A stretch of 64,000 bases of DNA from Acidovorax sp. Leaf191 (GCF_001424425.1 NZ_LMPT01000019.1:1011206-1075205), one strand, 5' to 3'. Numbered from the stretch's first letter, positions 35,913 through 46,505 are shown. The notes: a model not told the origin generated them from the letters alone. Numbers and translations are program-made.

Positions 35913-36232
35913 TGATGGGTGGCAGGCGTCGTGCCTTCTTCCATCTCTGCGGTGCGCTTGTCCACGGCTTCGCGCAGGGCCTTGCCGGGCTTGAAATGCG
36001 GCACGCGTTTTTCCGGGATGGCCACGGCTTCGCCGCTGCGGGGGTTGCGGCCCATGCGGGGAGGGCGGTGGTTGACCGAGAAGCTGCCAAAGCCCCGGAT
36101 CTCGATGCGGTGTCCGCGCACCAGCGCGTCGCCCACGGCGTCCAGAATCGTCTTGACGGCGAATTCGGCATCGCGGTGGGTGAGCTGGCCGAATCGTGCG
36201 GCCAGTTCTTCAACCAGGTCTGAGCGGGTCAT
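35906..36232 (-). CDS. ihfB: Integration host factor subunit beta
   Basis: A DNA-bending nucleoid protein of 108 aa that pairs with IHF-alpha. It shows the HU/IHF fold: [40 protein letters not shown], the arm sequence [23 protein letters not shown] with the intercalating Pro-containing tip, and [12 protein letters not shown]. The start [10 protein letters not shown] at 36232 matches the family; another ATG 15 nt upstream would add MSQDS. The last residues (about 95-108) extend past the E. coli protein (94 aa), and the stop codon lies inside a family A repeat. It is located behind rpsA as usual, but a terminator intervenes. Confidence 0.95.
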   Translation of the reverse strand: MTRSDLVEELAARFGQLTHRDAEFAVKTILDAVGDALVRGHRIEIRGFGSFSVNHRPPRMGRNPRSGEAVAIPEKRVPHFKPGKALREAVDKRTAEMEEGTTPATHQI

Positions 36233-36286
36233 GGAGTCTTGGGACATAGGCAGGCTGCCCGTGGGCAGGTGGTATCTCTCTTCGTG

Positions 36287-36315
36287 AAAAAAGAGCGGGC
36301 GCCGAGGCGCCCGCT
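36287..36315 (-). terminator. Rho-independent terminator between rpsA and ihfB
   Basis: A GC-rich stem AGCGGGCG / CGCCCGCT region (36294-36315) with a short loop, followed on the minus strand by six U's (36287-36292). Probably a partial terminator after rpsA. Confidence 0.8.
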
Positions 36316-36388
36316 GTCTGACCGTTGACGGCCAGGCCCCTGCACGAATGGATCACATCGTGCGCGGGCCTGTCGTCGGGTCAGTGTC

Positions 36389-38074
36389 TTACTTTTCCGA
36401 GTTGTCCAGCTTGGCGCGCAGCAGGGCGCCCAGGCTGGTCGTGCCGGCGCTTTCGCGGCTCGATTGCTGGCTCAGGCTGGCCATGGCGCCTTGCTCGTCG
36501 GCCATGTCCTTTTGCTTGATCGACAGCTGGATGTTGCGGGTCTTGCGATCCACATTGACCACCACGGCCGTGACTTCGTCGCCTTCCTTGAGCACGTTGC
36601 GGGCATCTTCCACGCGGTCGCGGGAGATTTCCGAAGCGCGCAGGTAGCCCACGATGTCTTCGCCGAGGTCGATTTCAGCGCCACGGGCGTCCACGGTCTT
36701 GACCTTGCCGGTCACCGTCTGGCCCTTGTCGTTCACGGTCACGAAGGTCGTGAATGGGTCGCCGTCCAGCTGCTTGATGCCCAGCGAGATGCGTTCGCGG
36801 TCCACGTCCACGGCCAGCACGATGGCTTCCACTTCCTGGCCCTTCTTGTAGTTGCGAACAGCGGCTTCGCCGGGTTCGTTCCACGAGAGGTCGGACAGGT
36901 GCACCAGGCCGTCGATGCCGGCAGCCAGGCCCACGAACACGCCGAAGTCGGTGATCGACTTGATAGGACCCTTGACGCGGTCGCCGCGCTTGGTGTCCTG
37001 TGCGAATTCTTGCCATGGGTTGGCCTTGCACTGCTTCATGCCCAGGCTGATGCGGCGCTTGTCTTCGTCGATTTCCAGGACCATGACTTCGACTTCGTCG
37101 CCCAGCGAAACCAGCTTGGCGGGAGCGATGTTCTTGTTGGTCCAGTCCATTTCGGAGACGTGCACCAGGCCTTCGATGCCGGGTTCGAGTTCCACGAATG
37201 CGCCGTAGTCGGCGATGTTCGTGATCTTGCCGAACAGGCGGGTGCCTTGGGGGTAGCGGCGGTTCACGCCCATCCATGGGTCGTCGCCCATTTGCTTCAG
37301 ACCCAGCGAGACACGGTTCTTCTCGGTGTCGAACTTCAGGATCTTGGCGGTGATTTCCTGGCCAGCCGTCACCACTTCAGAGGGGTGACGCACGCGGCGC
37401 CATGCCATGTCGGTGATGTGCAGCAGGCCGTCGATGCCGCCCAGGTCCACGAACGCACCGTATTCGGTGATGTTCTTGACCACGCCTTGAACGATGGAGC
37501 CTTCCTTGAGGGTTTCCATCAGCTTGGCGCGCTCTTCGCCCATGGAGGCTTCCACCACGGCGCGGCGGCTCAGCACCACGTTGTTGCGCTTGCGGTCGAG
37601 CTTGATGACCTTGAATTCCATGGTCTTGTTTTCGTACGGCGTCAGATCCTTGATCGGACGCGTATCGATCAGCGAACCGGGCAGGAATGCGCGGATGCCG
37701 TTGACCAGGACGGTGAGGCCGCCCTTGACCTTGCCGCTGGTCGTGCCGGTGACGAATTCGCCGGATTCCAGGGCCTTTTCCAGGCTCATCCACGAAGCGA
37801 GGCGCTTGGCGGTGTCGCGCGACAGGATGGTGTCGCCGTAGCCGTTTTCGATGGAGCCAATGGCCACCGACACGAAGTCACCCACTTGGACTTCGACTTC
37901 GCCCTTGTCGTTCTTGAACTCTTCCAGCGGCACGTAGGCTTCGGACTTGAGGCCGGCGTTGACCACGACGAAGTTGTGCTCGACGCGCACGACTTCAGCG
38001 GTGATCACTTCGCCTGGGCGCATTTCCGTACGCTGCAGGGATTCTTCAAAAAGGGCGGCAAAAGATTCGGACAT
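36389..38074 (-). CDS. rpsA: 30S ribosomal protein S1
   Basis: A 561-aa mRNA-binding ribosomal protein with six S1 (OB-fold) repeats, close to the E. coli length of 557. N-terminal [20 protein letters not shown] matches the ribosome-anchoring domain. Repeats are recognised by [88 protein letters not shown] and [18 protein letters not shown]. It is needed for initiation on structured or weak-leader mRNAs and is normally autoregulated by its own leader. Here the leader of about 200 nt carries a family A repeat. It is located between aroA-cmk and ihfB, as is standard. Confidence 0.97.
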   Translation of the reverse strand: MSESFAALFEESLQRTEMRPGEVITAEVVRVEHNFVVVNAGLKSEAYVPLEEFKNDKGEVEVQVGDFVSVAIGSIENGYGDTILSRDTAKRLASWMSLEKALESGEFVTGTTSGKVKGGLTVLVNGIRAFLPGSLIDTRPIKDLTPYENKTMEFKVIKLDRKRNNVVLSRRAVVEASMGEERAKLMETLKEGSIVQGVVKNITEYGAFVDLGGIDGLLHITDMAWRRVRHPSEVVTAGQEITAKILKFDTEKNRVSLGLKQMGDDPWMGVNRRYPQGTRLFGKITNIADYGAFVELEPGIEGLVHVSEMDWTNKNIAPAKLVSLGDEVEVMVLEIDEDKRRISLGMKQCKANPWQEFAQDTKRGDRVKGPIKSITDFGVFVGLAAGIDGLVHLSDLSWNEPGEAAVRNYKKGQEVEAIVLAVDVDRERISLGIKQLDGDPFTTFVTVNDKGQTVTGKVKTVDARGAEIDLGEDIVGYLRASEISRDRVEDARNVLKEGDEVTAVVVNVDRKTRNIQLSIKQKDMADEQGAMASLSQQSSRESAGTTSLGALLRAKLDNSEK

Positions 38075-38120
38075 GTGTTTCCTTGCCACAAACAGGATTC
38101 CGGCAGCACCATTGCTGTCG

Positions 38121-38155
38121 TTTTTATAGCTGCTTGCGGTGGTTTTTTGCGGTAG
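38121..38155 (-). repeat. Family A repeat, copy 7 (rpsA leader)
   Basis: On the minus strand: CTACCGCAAAAAACCACCGC then AAGCAGCTATAAAAA. It is a degenerate copy located 47-81 nt upstream of the rpsA start, in its presumed 5' UTR. Confidence 0.6.
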
Positions 38156-38280
38156 AACCGCGGTTAGGTTATCGATCCACACTGCCTGTGCGCTGGCGCG
38201 CGAGAAGGGCTGTGTGGGCCTGTGGCAAGGCCTTGCGGCACTGCCTGCGGGGCCGGGTTTGAACCCGTACCCTGCACGTT

Positions 38281-40320
38281 TCAGCCTTGCGCAGCAGCTG
38301 CGAAGGGCTGGCGCTCCTGCCACCAGGCCAACACCTGATCGACGGCTTCATCAATCGTCAAGGTGGAGTTGTCCAGGACCAGAGCATCCTGCGCGGGCTT
38401 GAGCGGTGCGACGGTGCGGGAGCTGTCCCGCAGGTCGCGCGCCTCCAAGTCTGCGCGAAGGTCTTCGATATTAGCTGAAAAACCCTTTGAAATCAACTGT
38501 TTATGACGGCGTTCTGCGCGGCAGGCTGCGCTGGCCGTCAAATAGACCTTGAGCGGGGCTTGCGGGAAGATCACCGTGCCCATGTCGCGGCCGTCGGCCA
38601 CCAGCCCCGGCAGGCGCCGAAAGCTGTGCTGCAGGGCCACCAGGGCCTCGCGCACGGCGGGCAGGGCCGACACGCGCGAGGCGTTCATGCCCGCTTCTTC
38701 GGTGCGGATGTCGGCGGTCACATCGTCGTTGCCCAGCCACACCTTGCCGCCTTCAAAGCGCACGGGCAGGGTCGCGGCCATGGCCGCGATGCGCGGCTCG
38801 TGGGCGGTGTCGATGGCCAGGCCGGCACGCAGCGCGGCCAGCGCCGTGATGCGGTACATCGCGCCCGAATCCAGAAAACGGTAGCCCAACCGCTGCGCCA
38901 CGGCCGCAGCCACCGTGCCCTTGCCCGAGGCCGTGGGCCCGTCGATGCAGATCACCGGAATGCGCTCGGTGGCGGCCTGCGACACCGAGAACAGCGTCTC
39001 GAAGTAGTCGGGGAAGGTCTTGGCCACGCATTTGGGGTCTTCGATGCGCACCGGCACCTGGGCGGGGTTGAACGCCGCGAGCGAGAAGCACATGGCCACG
39101 CGGTGGTCGTCGTAGGTGTGGATGCTGGCGGCGGTCCAGTCGTGCACCCGGGCTGGCGGCGTCACGCGGATGAAATCGGCGCCTTCGTCCACGGTGGCGC
39201 CCAGCTTGCGCAGCTCGTTGGCCATGGCGGCGATGCGGTCGGTCTCCTTCACGCGCCAGCTCGCAATGTTGGTCAGCGTGGTGGTGCCCTCGGCGTACAG
39301 CGCCATCACGGCCAGCGTCATGGCGGCGTCGGGGATGTGGTTGCAGTCGAGCGCGATGGATTTGAGCGGCCATGCTCCGCGCTCGATGTGCAGCCAGTTG
39401 GGCCCGCCCGTGACCACCGCGCCCATGGCGCGGGCCGCCTCGACAAAGCGGATGTCACCCTGGATCGAGTCCAGCCCCACGCCCCTGATCTTGATGCCTT
39501 TGGGGTCTTTGGGGCCGCTACCGCTGGGTGCGATGGCGCCGAGTGCTATGAAATAGCTAGCGGATGATGCGTCGGCCTCGACGTGGATGCTGCCGGGCGA
39601 CTGGTACCGGCTGCCGGCCGGGATGGTGAAGCGCTGCCAGTTCTGGTGCTCCACCACGATGCCGAAGCGCGCCAGCAGCTGCAGGGTGATGGCGATGTAG
39701 GGCTTGGAGATCAGCTCGCCCACCACTTCGATCACGATGGGCTGCGTGGCCGCCGCGAGGGGCAATGCCATGAGCAAGGCAGTGAGGAACTGGCTGGAAA
39801 CATCCCCGCGCACACGGATCGGCGCGGCCATCGCCAGCGCAGGCACTCCGTCGGCGTGGGCAATGCGCAGCGGCGGGTAGCCATCGTTGCCCAGGTAGTC
39901 GATGCGGCAGCCCAGTTGGCGCAGCGCGTCGACCAGGTCGCCGATGGGCCGCTCGTGCATGCGCGGCACGCCGGACAGTTCGAACTCGCCCCCCAGCAGC
40001 GCCAGTGCCGCCGTCAGCGGCCGCATGGCCGTGCCCGCATTGCCCATGAAGAGCTTGGCAGGCGACTGCGGCGCGCGGCCGCCCAGCCCGGTGATGTGCA
40101 CGGTGCTGCCGCTCTCGTCGACGGTGCAGCCGATCTGGCGCAGCGCATCGAGCATCACACGCGTATCGTCCGACGCCAGCAGGTCGTGCACGGCGGTGGT
40201 GCCATTGCTCAGCGCCGCCAGCAGCAGCACCCGGTTGGAAATGCTCTTGGAGCCCGGCAGATGGACTTCGCCCGCAGCGGCTTGCAGGGGAGGCAGGTCT
40301 AGGAAAGCAGTGCTGTACAT
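38281..40320 (-). CDS. aroA-cmk: Bifunctional 3-phosphoshikimate 1-carboxyvinyltransferase / cytidylate kinase
   Basis: A 679-aa fusion. Residues 1-445 are EPSP synthase (shikimate pathway step six): [57 protein letters not shown] and the C-terminal [14 protein letters not shown]. Residues 454-679 are CMP kinase: P-loop [20 protein letters not shown], then [14 protein letters not shown] and [20 protein letters not shown]. The fusion is, from memory, common in Burkholderiales. The start at 40320 gives [12 protein letters not shown]. The EPSP domain contains an extra Ser/Gly/Pro/Lys-rich loop after [11 protein letters not shown], encoded by a family A repeat. The GNAGTAMRP motif with Gly-Ala spacing is the glyphosate-sensitive type. 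Confidence 0.95.
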   Translation of the reverse strand: MYSTAFLDLPPLQAAAGEVHLPGSKSISNRVLLLAALSNGTTAVHDLLASDDTRVMLDALRQIGCTVDESGSTVHITGLGGRAPQSPAKLFMGNAGTAMRPLTAALALLGGEFELSGVPRMHERPIGDLVDALRQLGCRIDYLGNDGYPPLRIAHADGVPALAMAAPIRVRGDVSSQFLTALLMALPLAAATQPIVIEVVGELISKPYIAITLQLLARFGIVVEHQNWQRFTIPAGSRYQSPGSIHVEADASSASYFIALGAIAPSGSGPKDPKGIKIRGVGLDSIQGDIRFVEAARAMGAVVTGGPNWLHIERGAWPLKSIALDCNHIPDAAMTLAVMALYAEGTTTLTNIASWRVKETDRIAAMANELRKLGATVDEGADFIRVTPPARVHDWTAASIHTYDDHRVAMCFSLAAFNPAQVPVRIEDPKCVAKTFPDYFETLFSVSQAATERIPVICIDGPTASGKGTVAAAVAQRLGYRFLDSGAMYRITALAALRAGLAIDTAHEPRIAAMAATLPVRFEGGKVWLGNDDVTADIRTEEAGMNASRVSALPAVREALVALQHSFRRLPGLVADGRDMGTVIFPQAPLKVYLTASAACRAERRHKQLISKGFSANIEDLRADLEARDLRDSSRTVAPLKPAQDALVLDNSTLTIDEAVDQVLAWWQERQPFAAAAQG
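39514..39563 (+). repeat. Family A repeat, copy 8 (in frame inside aroA)
   Basis: GCCGCTACCGCTGGGTGCGA then TGGCGCCGAGTGCTATGAAA and TAGCTAGCGG. It keeps the module order CTACCGCT ... GCTAT[G/C]AAATAG but lies inside the coding region. On the minus strand it encodes about [13 protein letters not shown]. Confidence 0.6.
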
Positions 40321-40446
40321 CAGTGTGATTCGTCCATCGCTCAAAAGAGCATTAACCAGCCCGGTGAGTCGAGCCAGAGCACGAGGGCCGCAGGCCAAGT
40401 CAGTGGCGGTCATCCGCCAAACCCTGCGCACCCGTCACGCCCTACG

Positions 40447-40546
40447 AAACCGGCGCGCCCCAGGCGAGTGCACCCGTGGAACTGGCTCCGCCAGGCCACC
40501 GGGTGCGTCCCCCTTTGGGCGAAGGCGCCGCAGGCGACTCAGGGGG
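40447..40546 (-). repeat. Family B repeat, copy 6 (3' of tyrA)
   Basis: On the minus strand it starts about 15 nt after the tyrA stop with TAGCCCCCTGAGTCGCCTGC and ends CGCGCCGGTTT. It is about 100 bp and separates tyrA from aroA-cmk. Confidence 0.75.
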
Positions 40547-40561
40547 CTACCAGGCCGGGGG

Positions 40562-41434
40562 CTACTTCCGCTTCGCGCCCATGCGCCAGTGCGCCCGCGT
40601 CTCGCTGGCCAGCGTCAGCATGTCTTCCAGCGACTGGCTGTCGCTTTTTTCCATGGCCTCTTCGATGTTGTGCAGCGCCTGCCGGAACAGTTTGGACTGG
40701 GCGATGAGCTCTTCGCGGTTGGCCAGCAGGATGTCGCGCCAGACCTTGGGGTCGCTGGCCGCGATGCGGGTGAAGTCGCGAAAGCCCGGGCCGGCCAGCG
40801 ACAAGAACTCATCGCCTTCGTTCTGTCCGGTGATGCTGTTCATCATGGCGAACGCCAGCACGTGGGGCAGGTGGCTCACGGCCGCAAACGCGGCGTCGTG
40901 CGACTCGGGCGACATGCTGCTCACGCGGCAACCGAGCGCCGTCCAGATCTCGCCGGCCTTTTGCAGTTGCACGGTCAGCGTGCGTTCGGTGGGCGTCAGG
41001 ATGACCTGGCGGCCGCTGTACAGGTCGGCCTCGGCGTGCTCCACGCCCGACACTTCGCGCCCTGTGATCGGGTGCGCGGGAACGAACGAGCCCACCTGGT
41101 CGCGCAGTGCGCGGCGCGCAGCCTGCACCACATCGGCCTTGGTAGAGCCCACGTCCATGATCAGCATCTGCGGGGTGACCAGGTGCTTGATGGCCTTGAG
41201 CGTGGCTTCGGTGGCGGCCACCGGCACGGCCAGGAGCACGACATCGGCGCCCGCCACGGCCAGCAGGGCCGACGGGGCCTCCACATCGATCACGCCCATC
41301 TGGCGCGCGCGGTCGGTGGTGGAGGGCGACTTGCTGTAGCCCACCACGCGCTTGACGAGGCCCGCCTTTTTCATGGCCAGGGCGAACGAGCCCCCCATGA
41401 GCCCGCAGCCGATCAGTCCCAATTGTTCAAACAT
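40562..41434 (-). CDS. tyrA: Prephenate dehydrogenase
   Basis: A 290-aa NAD(P)-dependent enzyme converting prephenate to 4-hydroxyphenylpyruvate for tyrosine synthesis. The Rossmann motif GLIGCGLMGGSFALAMKKAG spans residues 6-25. The catalytic His and substrate-binding region are in VPAHPITGREVSGVEHAEAD near 137, and FAAVSHLPHVLAFAM near 207 is the conserved second motif. It lacks a chorismate mutase or ACT domain, so it is a monofunctional form; mutase activity is supplied by pheA 12 nt upstream. A family B repeat follows the stop. Confidence 0.95.
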   Translation of the reverse strand: MFEQLGLIGCGLMGGSFALAMKKAGLVKRVVGYSKSPSTTDRARQMGVIDVEAPSALLAVAGADVVLLAVPVAATEATLKAIKHLVTPQMLIMDVGSTKADVVQAARRALRDQVGSFVPAHPITGREVSGVEHAEADLYSGRQVILTPTERTLTVQLQKAGEIWTALGCRVSSMSPESHDAAFAAVSHLPHVLAFAMMNSITGQNEGDEFLSLAGPGFRDFTRIAASDPKVWRDILLANREELIAQSKLFRQALHNIEEAMEKSDSQSLEDMLTLASETRAHWRMGAKRK

Positions 41435-41446
41435 GGCGGTGGCTCC

Positions 41447-42544
41447 TTACGACGACACGGGGTAGGTCCCCAGGACCTTGTAGAACGCGCACAGGCTGCG
41501 CAGTTCTTCCAGCGCCCGCGCCACGTGGGGCTGGGCCGGATGGCCGTCGAGGTCGATGTAGAAGTAGTACTCCCACTGGCCCGTGCGTGCGGGGCGCGAT
41601 TCGAAGCGCGTCATGGAGACGCCATGCGTCTTGAGCGGCACCAGCAGGTCGTGCACCGCGCCGGGCTGGTTGGGCACCGACACCACGAGGCTGGTGCAGT
41701 CCTTGCCCGACGGCGGTGGCGTCTGCAGCGTGTGCGGCAGGCAGATGATGGCAAAGCGGGTGCGGTTGTAGGCGTCGTCCTGGATGGCATGCGCCACGAT
41801 GTGCAGGCCGAACTGCGTGGCGGCGCGTTCGCTCGACAAGGCTGCCCAGCCGGGGTTGGTGGTGGCCAGGCGCGCGCCTTCGGCGTTGCTCGACACCGGG
41901 CGGCGCTCGGCGTGCGGCAGGTGCTTGGACAGCCACGCCTGGCACTGCGCCAGTGCCTGCGGATGGGCCAGCACCACCTCGATGCCGTCGAGCGAGTTGC
42001 TCGTGCGCAGCAGGTTGTGGCGCACCAGCAGGCTGACTTCGCCCACCACATGGGTAGGAGTGTGCAGGAACAAGTCGAGCGACCGCGTGACCACGCCTTC
42101 GGTGGAGTTCTCCACGCCCACCACGCCGTACTGCGCGCTGCCGGCGGCCGTGGCGTGGAACACCTCGTCGAAGTTGGCGCAGTACATCAGGTCGGCCGCG
42201 CCGCCGAAGAATTCAATGGCCGCCTGCTCGCAGAACGTGCCTTCGGGGCCGAGCACGGCCACGCGCTGGGGCGATTCGAGCGCCAGGCAGGCGGACATGA
42301 TCTCGCGCCAGATGGCGGCCACGTGCGGCCCCTTGAGCGGTCCGGGGTTGGCCGTCTGGATCTTCTCGATGACCTGCGCCACGCGGTCGGGGCGGAAGAA
42401 CGGCGTGCCTTCGCGCTTTTTGACTTCGCCCACTTGCTCGGCCACCAGAGCCCGCTGGTTGAGCAGCGTGAGCAATTGCTGGTCGATGGAGTCGATCTGC
42501 ACGCGCAGGCTGGCGAGGTCGGGTGAGGCTTGCGGAGTATTCAT
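41447..42544 (-). CDS. pheA: Chorismate mutase / prephenate dehydratase (P-protein)
   Basis: A 365-aa bifunctional enzyme making phenylpyruvate from chorismate. The AroQ chorismate mutase is at about 9-90 (LRVQIDSIDQQLLTLLNQRA). The prephenate dehydratase is at about 95-275, starting VAVLGPEGTFCEQAAIEFFG, with the SxEG-type motif GVENSTEGVVTRSLDLF and the catalytic Thr region. The C-terminal ACT regulatory domain is at about 285-360 and contains the Phe-binding ESRP motif in MTRFESRPARTGQWEYYFYI, so feedback inhibition is likely. It is followed 12 nt later by tyrA and preceded by serC. Confidence 0.96.
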   Translation of the reverse strand: MNTPQASPDLASLRVQIDSIDQQLLTLLNQRALVAEQVGEVKKREGTPFFRPDRVAQVIEKIQTANPGPLKGPHVAAIWREIMSACLALESPQRVAVLGPEGTFCEQAAIEFFGGAADLMYCANFDEVFHATAAGSAQYGVVGVENSTEGVVTRSLDLFLHTPTHVVGEVSLLVRHNLLRTSNSLDGIEVVLAHPQALAQCQAWLSKHLPHAERRPVSSNAEGARLATTNPGWAALSSERAATQFGLHIVAHAIQDDAYNRTRFAIICLPHTLQTPPPSGKDCTSLVVSVPNQPGAVHDLLVPLKTHGVSMTRFESRPARTGQWEYYFYIDLDGHPAQPHVARALEELRSLCAFYKVLGTYPVSS

Positions 42545-42597
42545 GAATGGGGTGTCAGTGCGCTGTCGCGAGAACGGGTGTCGGTCTGGGTTCCGGT

Positions 42598-43707
42598 TCA
42601 GGCGTGCTTTTGTTCAAATTCTCGCATGTAGTCCACCAGCGCCTGCACGCCGGCCAGCGGCATGGCGTTGTAGACGCTGGCGCGCATGCCACCCACGGAC
42701 TTGTGGCCCTTGAGCTGCAGCAGGCTGCGTTCCTTGGCCCCGGCCAGGAACGCATCGTTGCGGCTTTCGTCGCGCAGGAAGAACGGGATGTTCATGCGCG
42801 AGCGGCAGTTGGCGGCCACCTTGTTCACATACAACTGCGAGCCGTCGATGGCGTTGTAGAGCAGGTCGGCCTTGGCGATGTTGCGCTGCTCCATCGCGGC
42901 CACGCCGGTCAGGCCGCCTTCGGTCTGGCGCTGGAGCCACTGGAAGGTCAGCCCGGCAATGTAGATGCCCCAGGTCGGCGGCGTGTTGTACATCGACTGG
43001 TTGTCGGCCACGACACGGTAGTCGAACGCGCTGGGGCAGGCGGGCAGGGCGTGGCCCAGCAGGTCTTCGCGCACCACGACCAGAGTGAGGCCGGCGGGCC
43101 CGAGGTTCTTCTGAGCACCACCGAAGGCCAGGCCCACGCGCGACCAGTCCACGCTGCGCGAGGCCACGTGCGACGAGAAATCGATCACCAGGGGCGCATC
43201 ACTGCCCAGCGCTTTGAGGTCGGGCAACTGGTGGAATTCGATGCCGTTGATGGTCTCGTTGCTGCAGATGTGCACGTAGCTCGCGCCGCGGCTCAGCGTC
43301 CAGGTGGCAGGGTCGGGCAGTGTGGTGAAGCCGGTGTCCTCGGCCGAGCCGACGATGTTCACTTCGGCGGCGTACTTGCGCGCTTCCTTCTGCGACTTCT
43401 GGCTCCAGCTGCCGGTCAGCACGAAGTCGACCACGCCGGCACGCGACAGGTTCAGCGGAACGATGGCGTTTTCGGCCAGGCCACCGCCCTGCATGAACAA
43501 GATCTTGAAGTGGGCCGGGACCGCCAGCAGCGCGCGCAGGTCGGCCTCTGCCTGTTCGTAGATGGACAGGAATTCCTTGCCGCGGTGGCTCATCTCCATC
43601 ACGCCCATGCCGCTGCCGTGCCAGTCCAGCATTTCGGCAGCGGCTTGCTCCAGCACTTCGGCAGGGATGGCGGCCGGGCCGGCCGAGAAGTTGTAAGGGC
43701 GGGTCAT
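42598..43707 (-). CDS. serC: Phosphoserine aminotransferase
   Basis: A 369-aa PLP enzyme that converts 3-phosphohydroxypyruvate to phosphoserine and also serves pyridoxal phosphate synthesis. N-terminal [18 protein letters not shown] is diagnostic. The PLP lysine lies in [20 protein letters not shown] near residue 196, and the C-terminal [19 protein letters not shown] is conserved. The start at 43707 (MTRPYNFS) matches the family; an ATG 18 nt upstream adds MTDCQT. serC between gyrA and pheA is the classical betaproteobacterial order. Confidence 0.96.
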   Translation of the reverse strand: MTRPYNFSAGPAAIPAEVLEQAAAEMLDWHGSGMGVMEMSHRGKEFLSIYEQAEADLRALLAVPAHFKILFMQGGGLAENAIVPLNLSRAGVVDFVLTGSWSQKSQKEARKYAAEVNIVGSAEDTGFTTLPDPATWTLSRGASYVHICSNETINGIEFHQLPDLKALGSDAPLVIDFSSHVASRSVDWSRVGLAFGGAQKNLGPAGLTLVVVREDLLGHALPACPSAFDYRVVADNQSMYNTPPTWGIYIAGLTFQWLQRQTEGGLTGVAAMEQRNIAKADLLYNAIDGSQLYVNKVAANCRSRMNIPFFLRDESRNDAFLAGAKERSLLQLKGHKSVGGMRASVYNAMPLAGVQALVDYMREFEQKHA

Positions 43708-43733
43708 GGTCTGGCAGTCAGTCAAGTCAAAAA

Positions 43734-43784
43734 TGCTGCCAGCGCTTGTTGGTAAAGCGCTGGCAGCTATATTTTTAGTAGCAT
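43734..43784 (+). repeat. Family A repeat, copy 9
   Basis: TGCTGCCAGCGCTTGTTGGT then AAAGCGCTGGCAGCTATATT and TTTAGTAGCA. The arms CCAGCGCTT/AAGCGCTGG are perfectly complementary although the sequence differs from other copies, a compensatory change. It lies in the gap between gyrA and serC. Confidence 0.82.
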
Positions 43785-43832
43785 TCGGGTGCCATGCCCA
43801 TCATGGCACCCGGCAAGGACGGGGCGTCGGGG

Positions 43833-46505
43833 TCAGGCGTCTGACGCCGGCGGCGTGTCGGCATCCGGGGAGCCAGCACCGTCGGCGCTGGCGTCGCCCT
43901 CTGCATCGACATCGGCCACGTTGGCGTCGTTTTCCACGATGCGCTGCAGGCCGCTGAGCTTGGAGCCTTCATCCAGCGCAATCAAGGTCACGCCCTGGGT
44001 CGCACGGCCCAGTTCGCGGATCTCGGACACGCGGGTGCGCACCAGCACACCCTTGTCGGTGATCAGCATGATCTCGTCGTCCGCATGCACCAACGTGGCG
44101 GCCACGACCTTGCCATTGCGCTCGCTTTGCTGGATGGCGATCATGCCCTTGGTGCCACGGCCATGGCGCGTGTATTCGACGATGCTGGTGCGCTTGCCGT
44201 AGCCGTTTTCGGTGGCGGTCAGCACGCTTTGCGTCTCGTCTTCGGCCACCAGCATGGCGATCACGCTCTGCCCGTCTTCGAGTGTCATGCCGCGCACGCC
44301 ACGGGCCTGGCGGCCCAGCGGGCGCACGTCGTTCTCGTCGAAGCGCACGGCCTTGCCGCCGTCGCTGAACAGCATCACGTCGTGCTTGCCATCGGTCAGC
44401 GCAGCGCCGATCAGGTAGTCGCCGTCGTCCAGGTTCACGGCGATGATGCCGCCCTTGCGCGGGTTGCTGAATTCATCGAGCGCCGTCTTCTTCACGGTGC
44501 CCATGCTCGTGCCCATGAACACGTAGCGGTCGGCCGGGAAGGTGCGCATGTCGCCGGTCAGTGGCAGCACCACGTTGATCTTCTCGCCGTCCTGCAGCGG
44601 GAACATGTTGACGATGGGGCGGCCCCGCGAGCCGCGCGAGCCGGCGGGCACTTCCCAGACCTTGAGCCAGTACAGGCGGCCGCGGTTGGAGAAGCACAGG
44701 ATGTAGTCGTGCGTGTTGGCGATGAAGAGCTGGTCGATCCAGTCGTCTTCCTTGGTCGCCGTAGCCTGCTTGCCACGCCCGCCGCGCTTTTGGGCGCGGT
44801 ATTCGGACAGGGGCTGGCTCTTGATGTAGCCGGTGTGGGACAGCGTCACCACCATGTCGGTCGGCGTGATCAGGTCTTCGGTGGAGAGGTCCTGCGCGCT
44901 GTATTCGACGATGCTGCGGCGCGCGCCCAGCTTGTGCTGGCCGAATTCCGTCTTGATGGACGTGAGCTCTTCGCCAATGATGGTGGAGACGCGTTCGGGC
45001 TTGGCCAGGATGTCCAGCAGGTCTTCGATGACCGCCATGACTTCCTTGTACTCGGCCACGATCTTGTCCTGCTCGAGCCCTGTGAGGCGCTGCAGGCGCA
45101 TCTGCAGGATTTCCTGGGCCTGCGTTTCCGACAGGCGGTACAGGCCGTCCTGGCCCATGCCGAACTCCTTTTCCAGGCCGTCGGGACGGTAGTCATCGGC
45201 ATTGATCACGCCGCCGTCTTCGCGGGTGCGGGTGAGCATCTCGCGCACCAGCTTGCTGTCCCACGAGCGCGCCATCAGTTCGGACTTGGCCACCGGTGGG
45301 GTGGGTGCGTTGCGGATGATGGCGATGAAGTCGTCGATGTTGGCCAGGGCCACGGCCAGGCCTTCGAGCACATGGCCGCGGTCGCGCGCCTTGCGCAGCT
45401 CGAACACCGTGCGGCGCGTCACCACTTCGCGGCGGTGCTGCAGGAAGACGACGATCAGGTCCTTGAGGTTGCACAGGCGGGGCTGGCCGTCGATCAGCGC
45501 CACCATGTTCATGCCGAAGGTGTCCTGCAGCTGCGTCTGCTTGTACAGGTTGTTGAGCACCACCTCGGGCACTTCGCCGCGCTTGAGCTCGATCACCAGG
45601 CGCATGCCCGACTTGTCGGACTCGTCCTGGATGTGGCTGATGCCGTCGATCTTCTTTTCGTGCACCAGCTCGGCCATGCGCTCCTGCAGCGTCTTCTTGT
45701 TGACCTGGTAGGGCAGCTCGTCCACGATGATCGCCTGGCGCTGGCCGCGGTCGATGTCCTCGAAATGGCACTTGGCGCGCATGATCACGCGGCCGCGGCC
45801 CGTGCGGTAGCCGTCCTTCACGCCATTGATGCCGTAGATGATGCCAGCCGTGGGGAAGTCGGGCGCCGGAATGATCTCCATCAACTCGTCGATGGAGGCC
45901 TCGGGGTGGCGCAGCATGTGCAGGCAGGCATCCACCACCTCGTTGAGGTTGTGCGGTGGAATATTGGTGGCCATGCCCACTGCAATGCCGGCCGAGCCGT
46001 TGACCAGCAGATTGGGCAGTTTGCTGGGCAATACCAGCGGCTCTTTTTCGCTGCCGTCGTAATTGGGCCCGAAATCGACGGTTTCCTTGTCGATATCTCC
46101 GAGCATTTCGTGCGCAATCTTTGCCAGGCGGATTTCGGTATACCGCATCGCAGCAGCGTTATCGCCGTCCACCGAGCCGAAATTGCCCTGGCCATCCACC
46201 AGCATGTGGCGCAGCGAAAAATCCTGCGCCATCCGGACGATCGTGTCGTACACCGCCGAGTCGCCATGCGGGTGGTACTTGCCGATCACGTCCCCCACGA
46301 TACGGGCGGACTTCTTGTAAGGCCGGTTCCAGTCGTTATTGAGTTCATGCATCGCGAACAGCACACGGCGGTGCACTGGCTTCAAGCCATCGCGAGCGTC
46401 GGGCAGGGCCCGACCCACGATCACGCTCATCGCGTAATCGAGATAACTGCGCCGCATCTCCTCTTCAAGGCTGATGGGCAGGGTTTCTTTGGCAAACTGG
46501 GTCAT
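43833..46505 (-). CDS. gyrA: DNA gyrase subunit A
   Basis: An 890-aa type II topoisomerase subunit that cleaves and rejoins DNA during ATP-driven negative supercoiling. The winged-helix domain shows [12 protein letters not shown]; the quinolone-resistance region [18 protein letters not shown] carries Ser83 and Asp87, the drug-sensitive residues of E. coli numbering; the catalytic Tyr122 is in [11 protein letters not shown]. The C-terminal beta-pinwheel has the GyrA-box-like KRGGRGKQ (near 565). The acidic, Asp/Ala-rich tail from about 855 is longer than in many homologues. The start at 46505 ([10 protein letters not shown]) matches the family; the upstream in-frame ATG adds only prolines. Confidence 0.97.
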   Translation of the reverse strand: MTQFAKETLPISLEEEMRRSYLDYAMSVIVGRALPDARDGLKPVHRRVLFAMHELNNDWNRPYKKSARIVGDVIGKYHPHGDSAVYDTIVRMAQDFSLRHMLVDGQGNFGSVDGDNAAAMRYTEIRLAKIAHEMLGDIDKETVDFGPNYDGSEKEPLVLPSKLPNLLVNGSAGIAVGMATNIPPHNLNEVVDACLHMLRHPEASIDELMEIIPAPDFPTAGIIYGINGVKDGYRTGRGRVIMRAKCHFEDIDRGQRQAIIVDELPYQVNKKTLQERMAELVHEKKIDGISHIQDESDKSGMRLVIELKRGEVPEVVLNNLYKQTQLQDTFGMNMVALIDGQPRLCNLKDLIVVFLQHRREVVTRRTVFELRKARDRGHVLEGLAVALANIDDFIAIIRNAPTPPVAKSELMARSWDSKLVREMLTRTREDGGVINADDYRPDGLEKEFGMGQDGLYRLSETQAQEILQMRLQRLTGLEQDKIVAEYKEVMAVIEDLLDILAKPERVSTIIGEELTSIKTEFGQHKLGARRSIVEYSAQDLSTEDLITPTDMVVTLSHTGYIKSQPLSEYRAQKRGGRGKQATATKEDDWIDQLFIANTHDYILCFSNRGRLYWLKVWEVPAGSRGSRGRPIVNMFPLQDGEKINVVLPLTGDMRTFPADRYVFMGTSMGTVKKTALDEFSNPRKGGIIAVNLDDGDYLIGAALTDGKHDVMLFSDGGKAVRFDENDVRPLGRQARGVRGMTLEDGQSVIAMLVAEDETQSVLTATENGYGKRTSIVEYTRHGRGTKGMIAIQQSERNGKVVAATLVHADDEIMLITDKGVLVRTRVSEIRELGRATQGVTLIALDEGSKLSGLQRIVENDANVADVDAEGDASADGAGSPDADTPPASDA

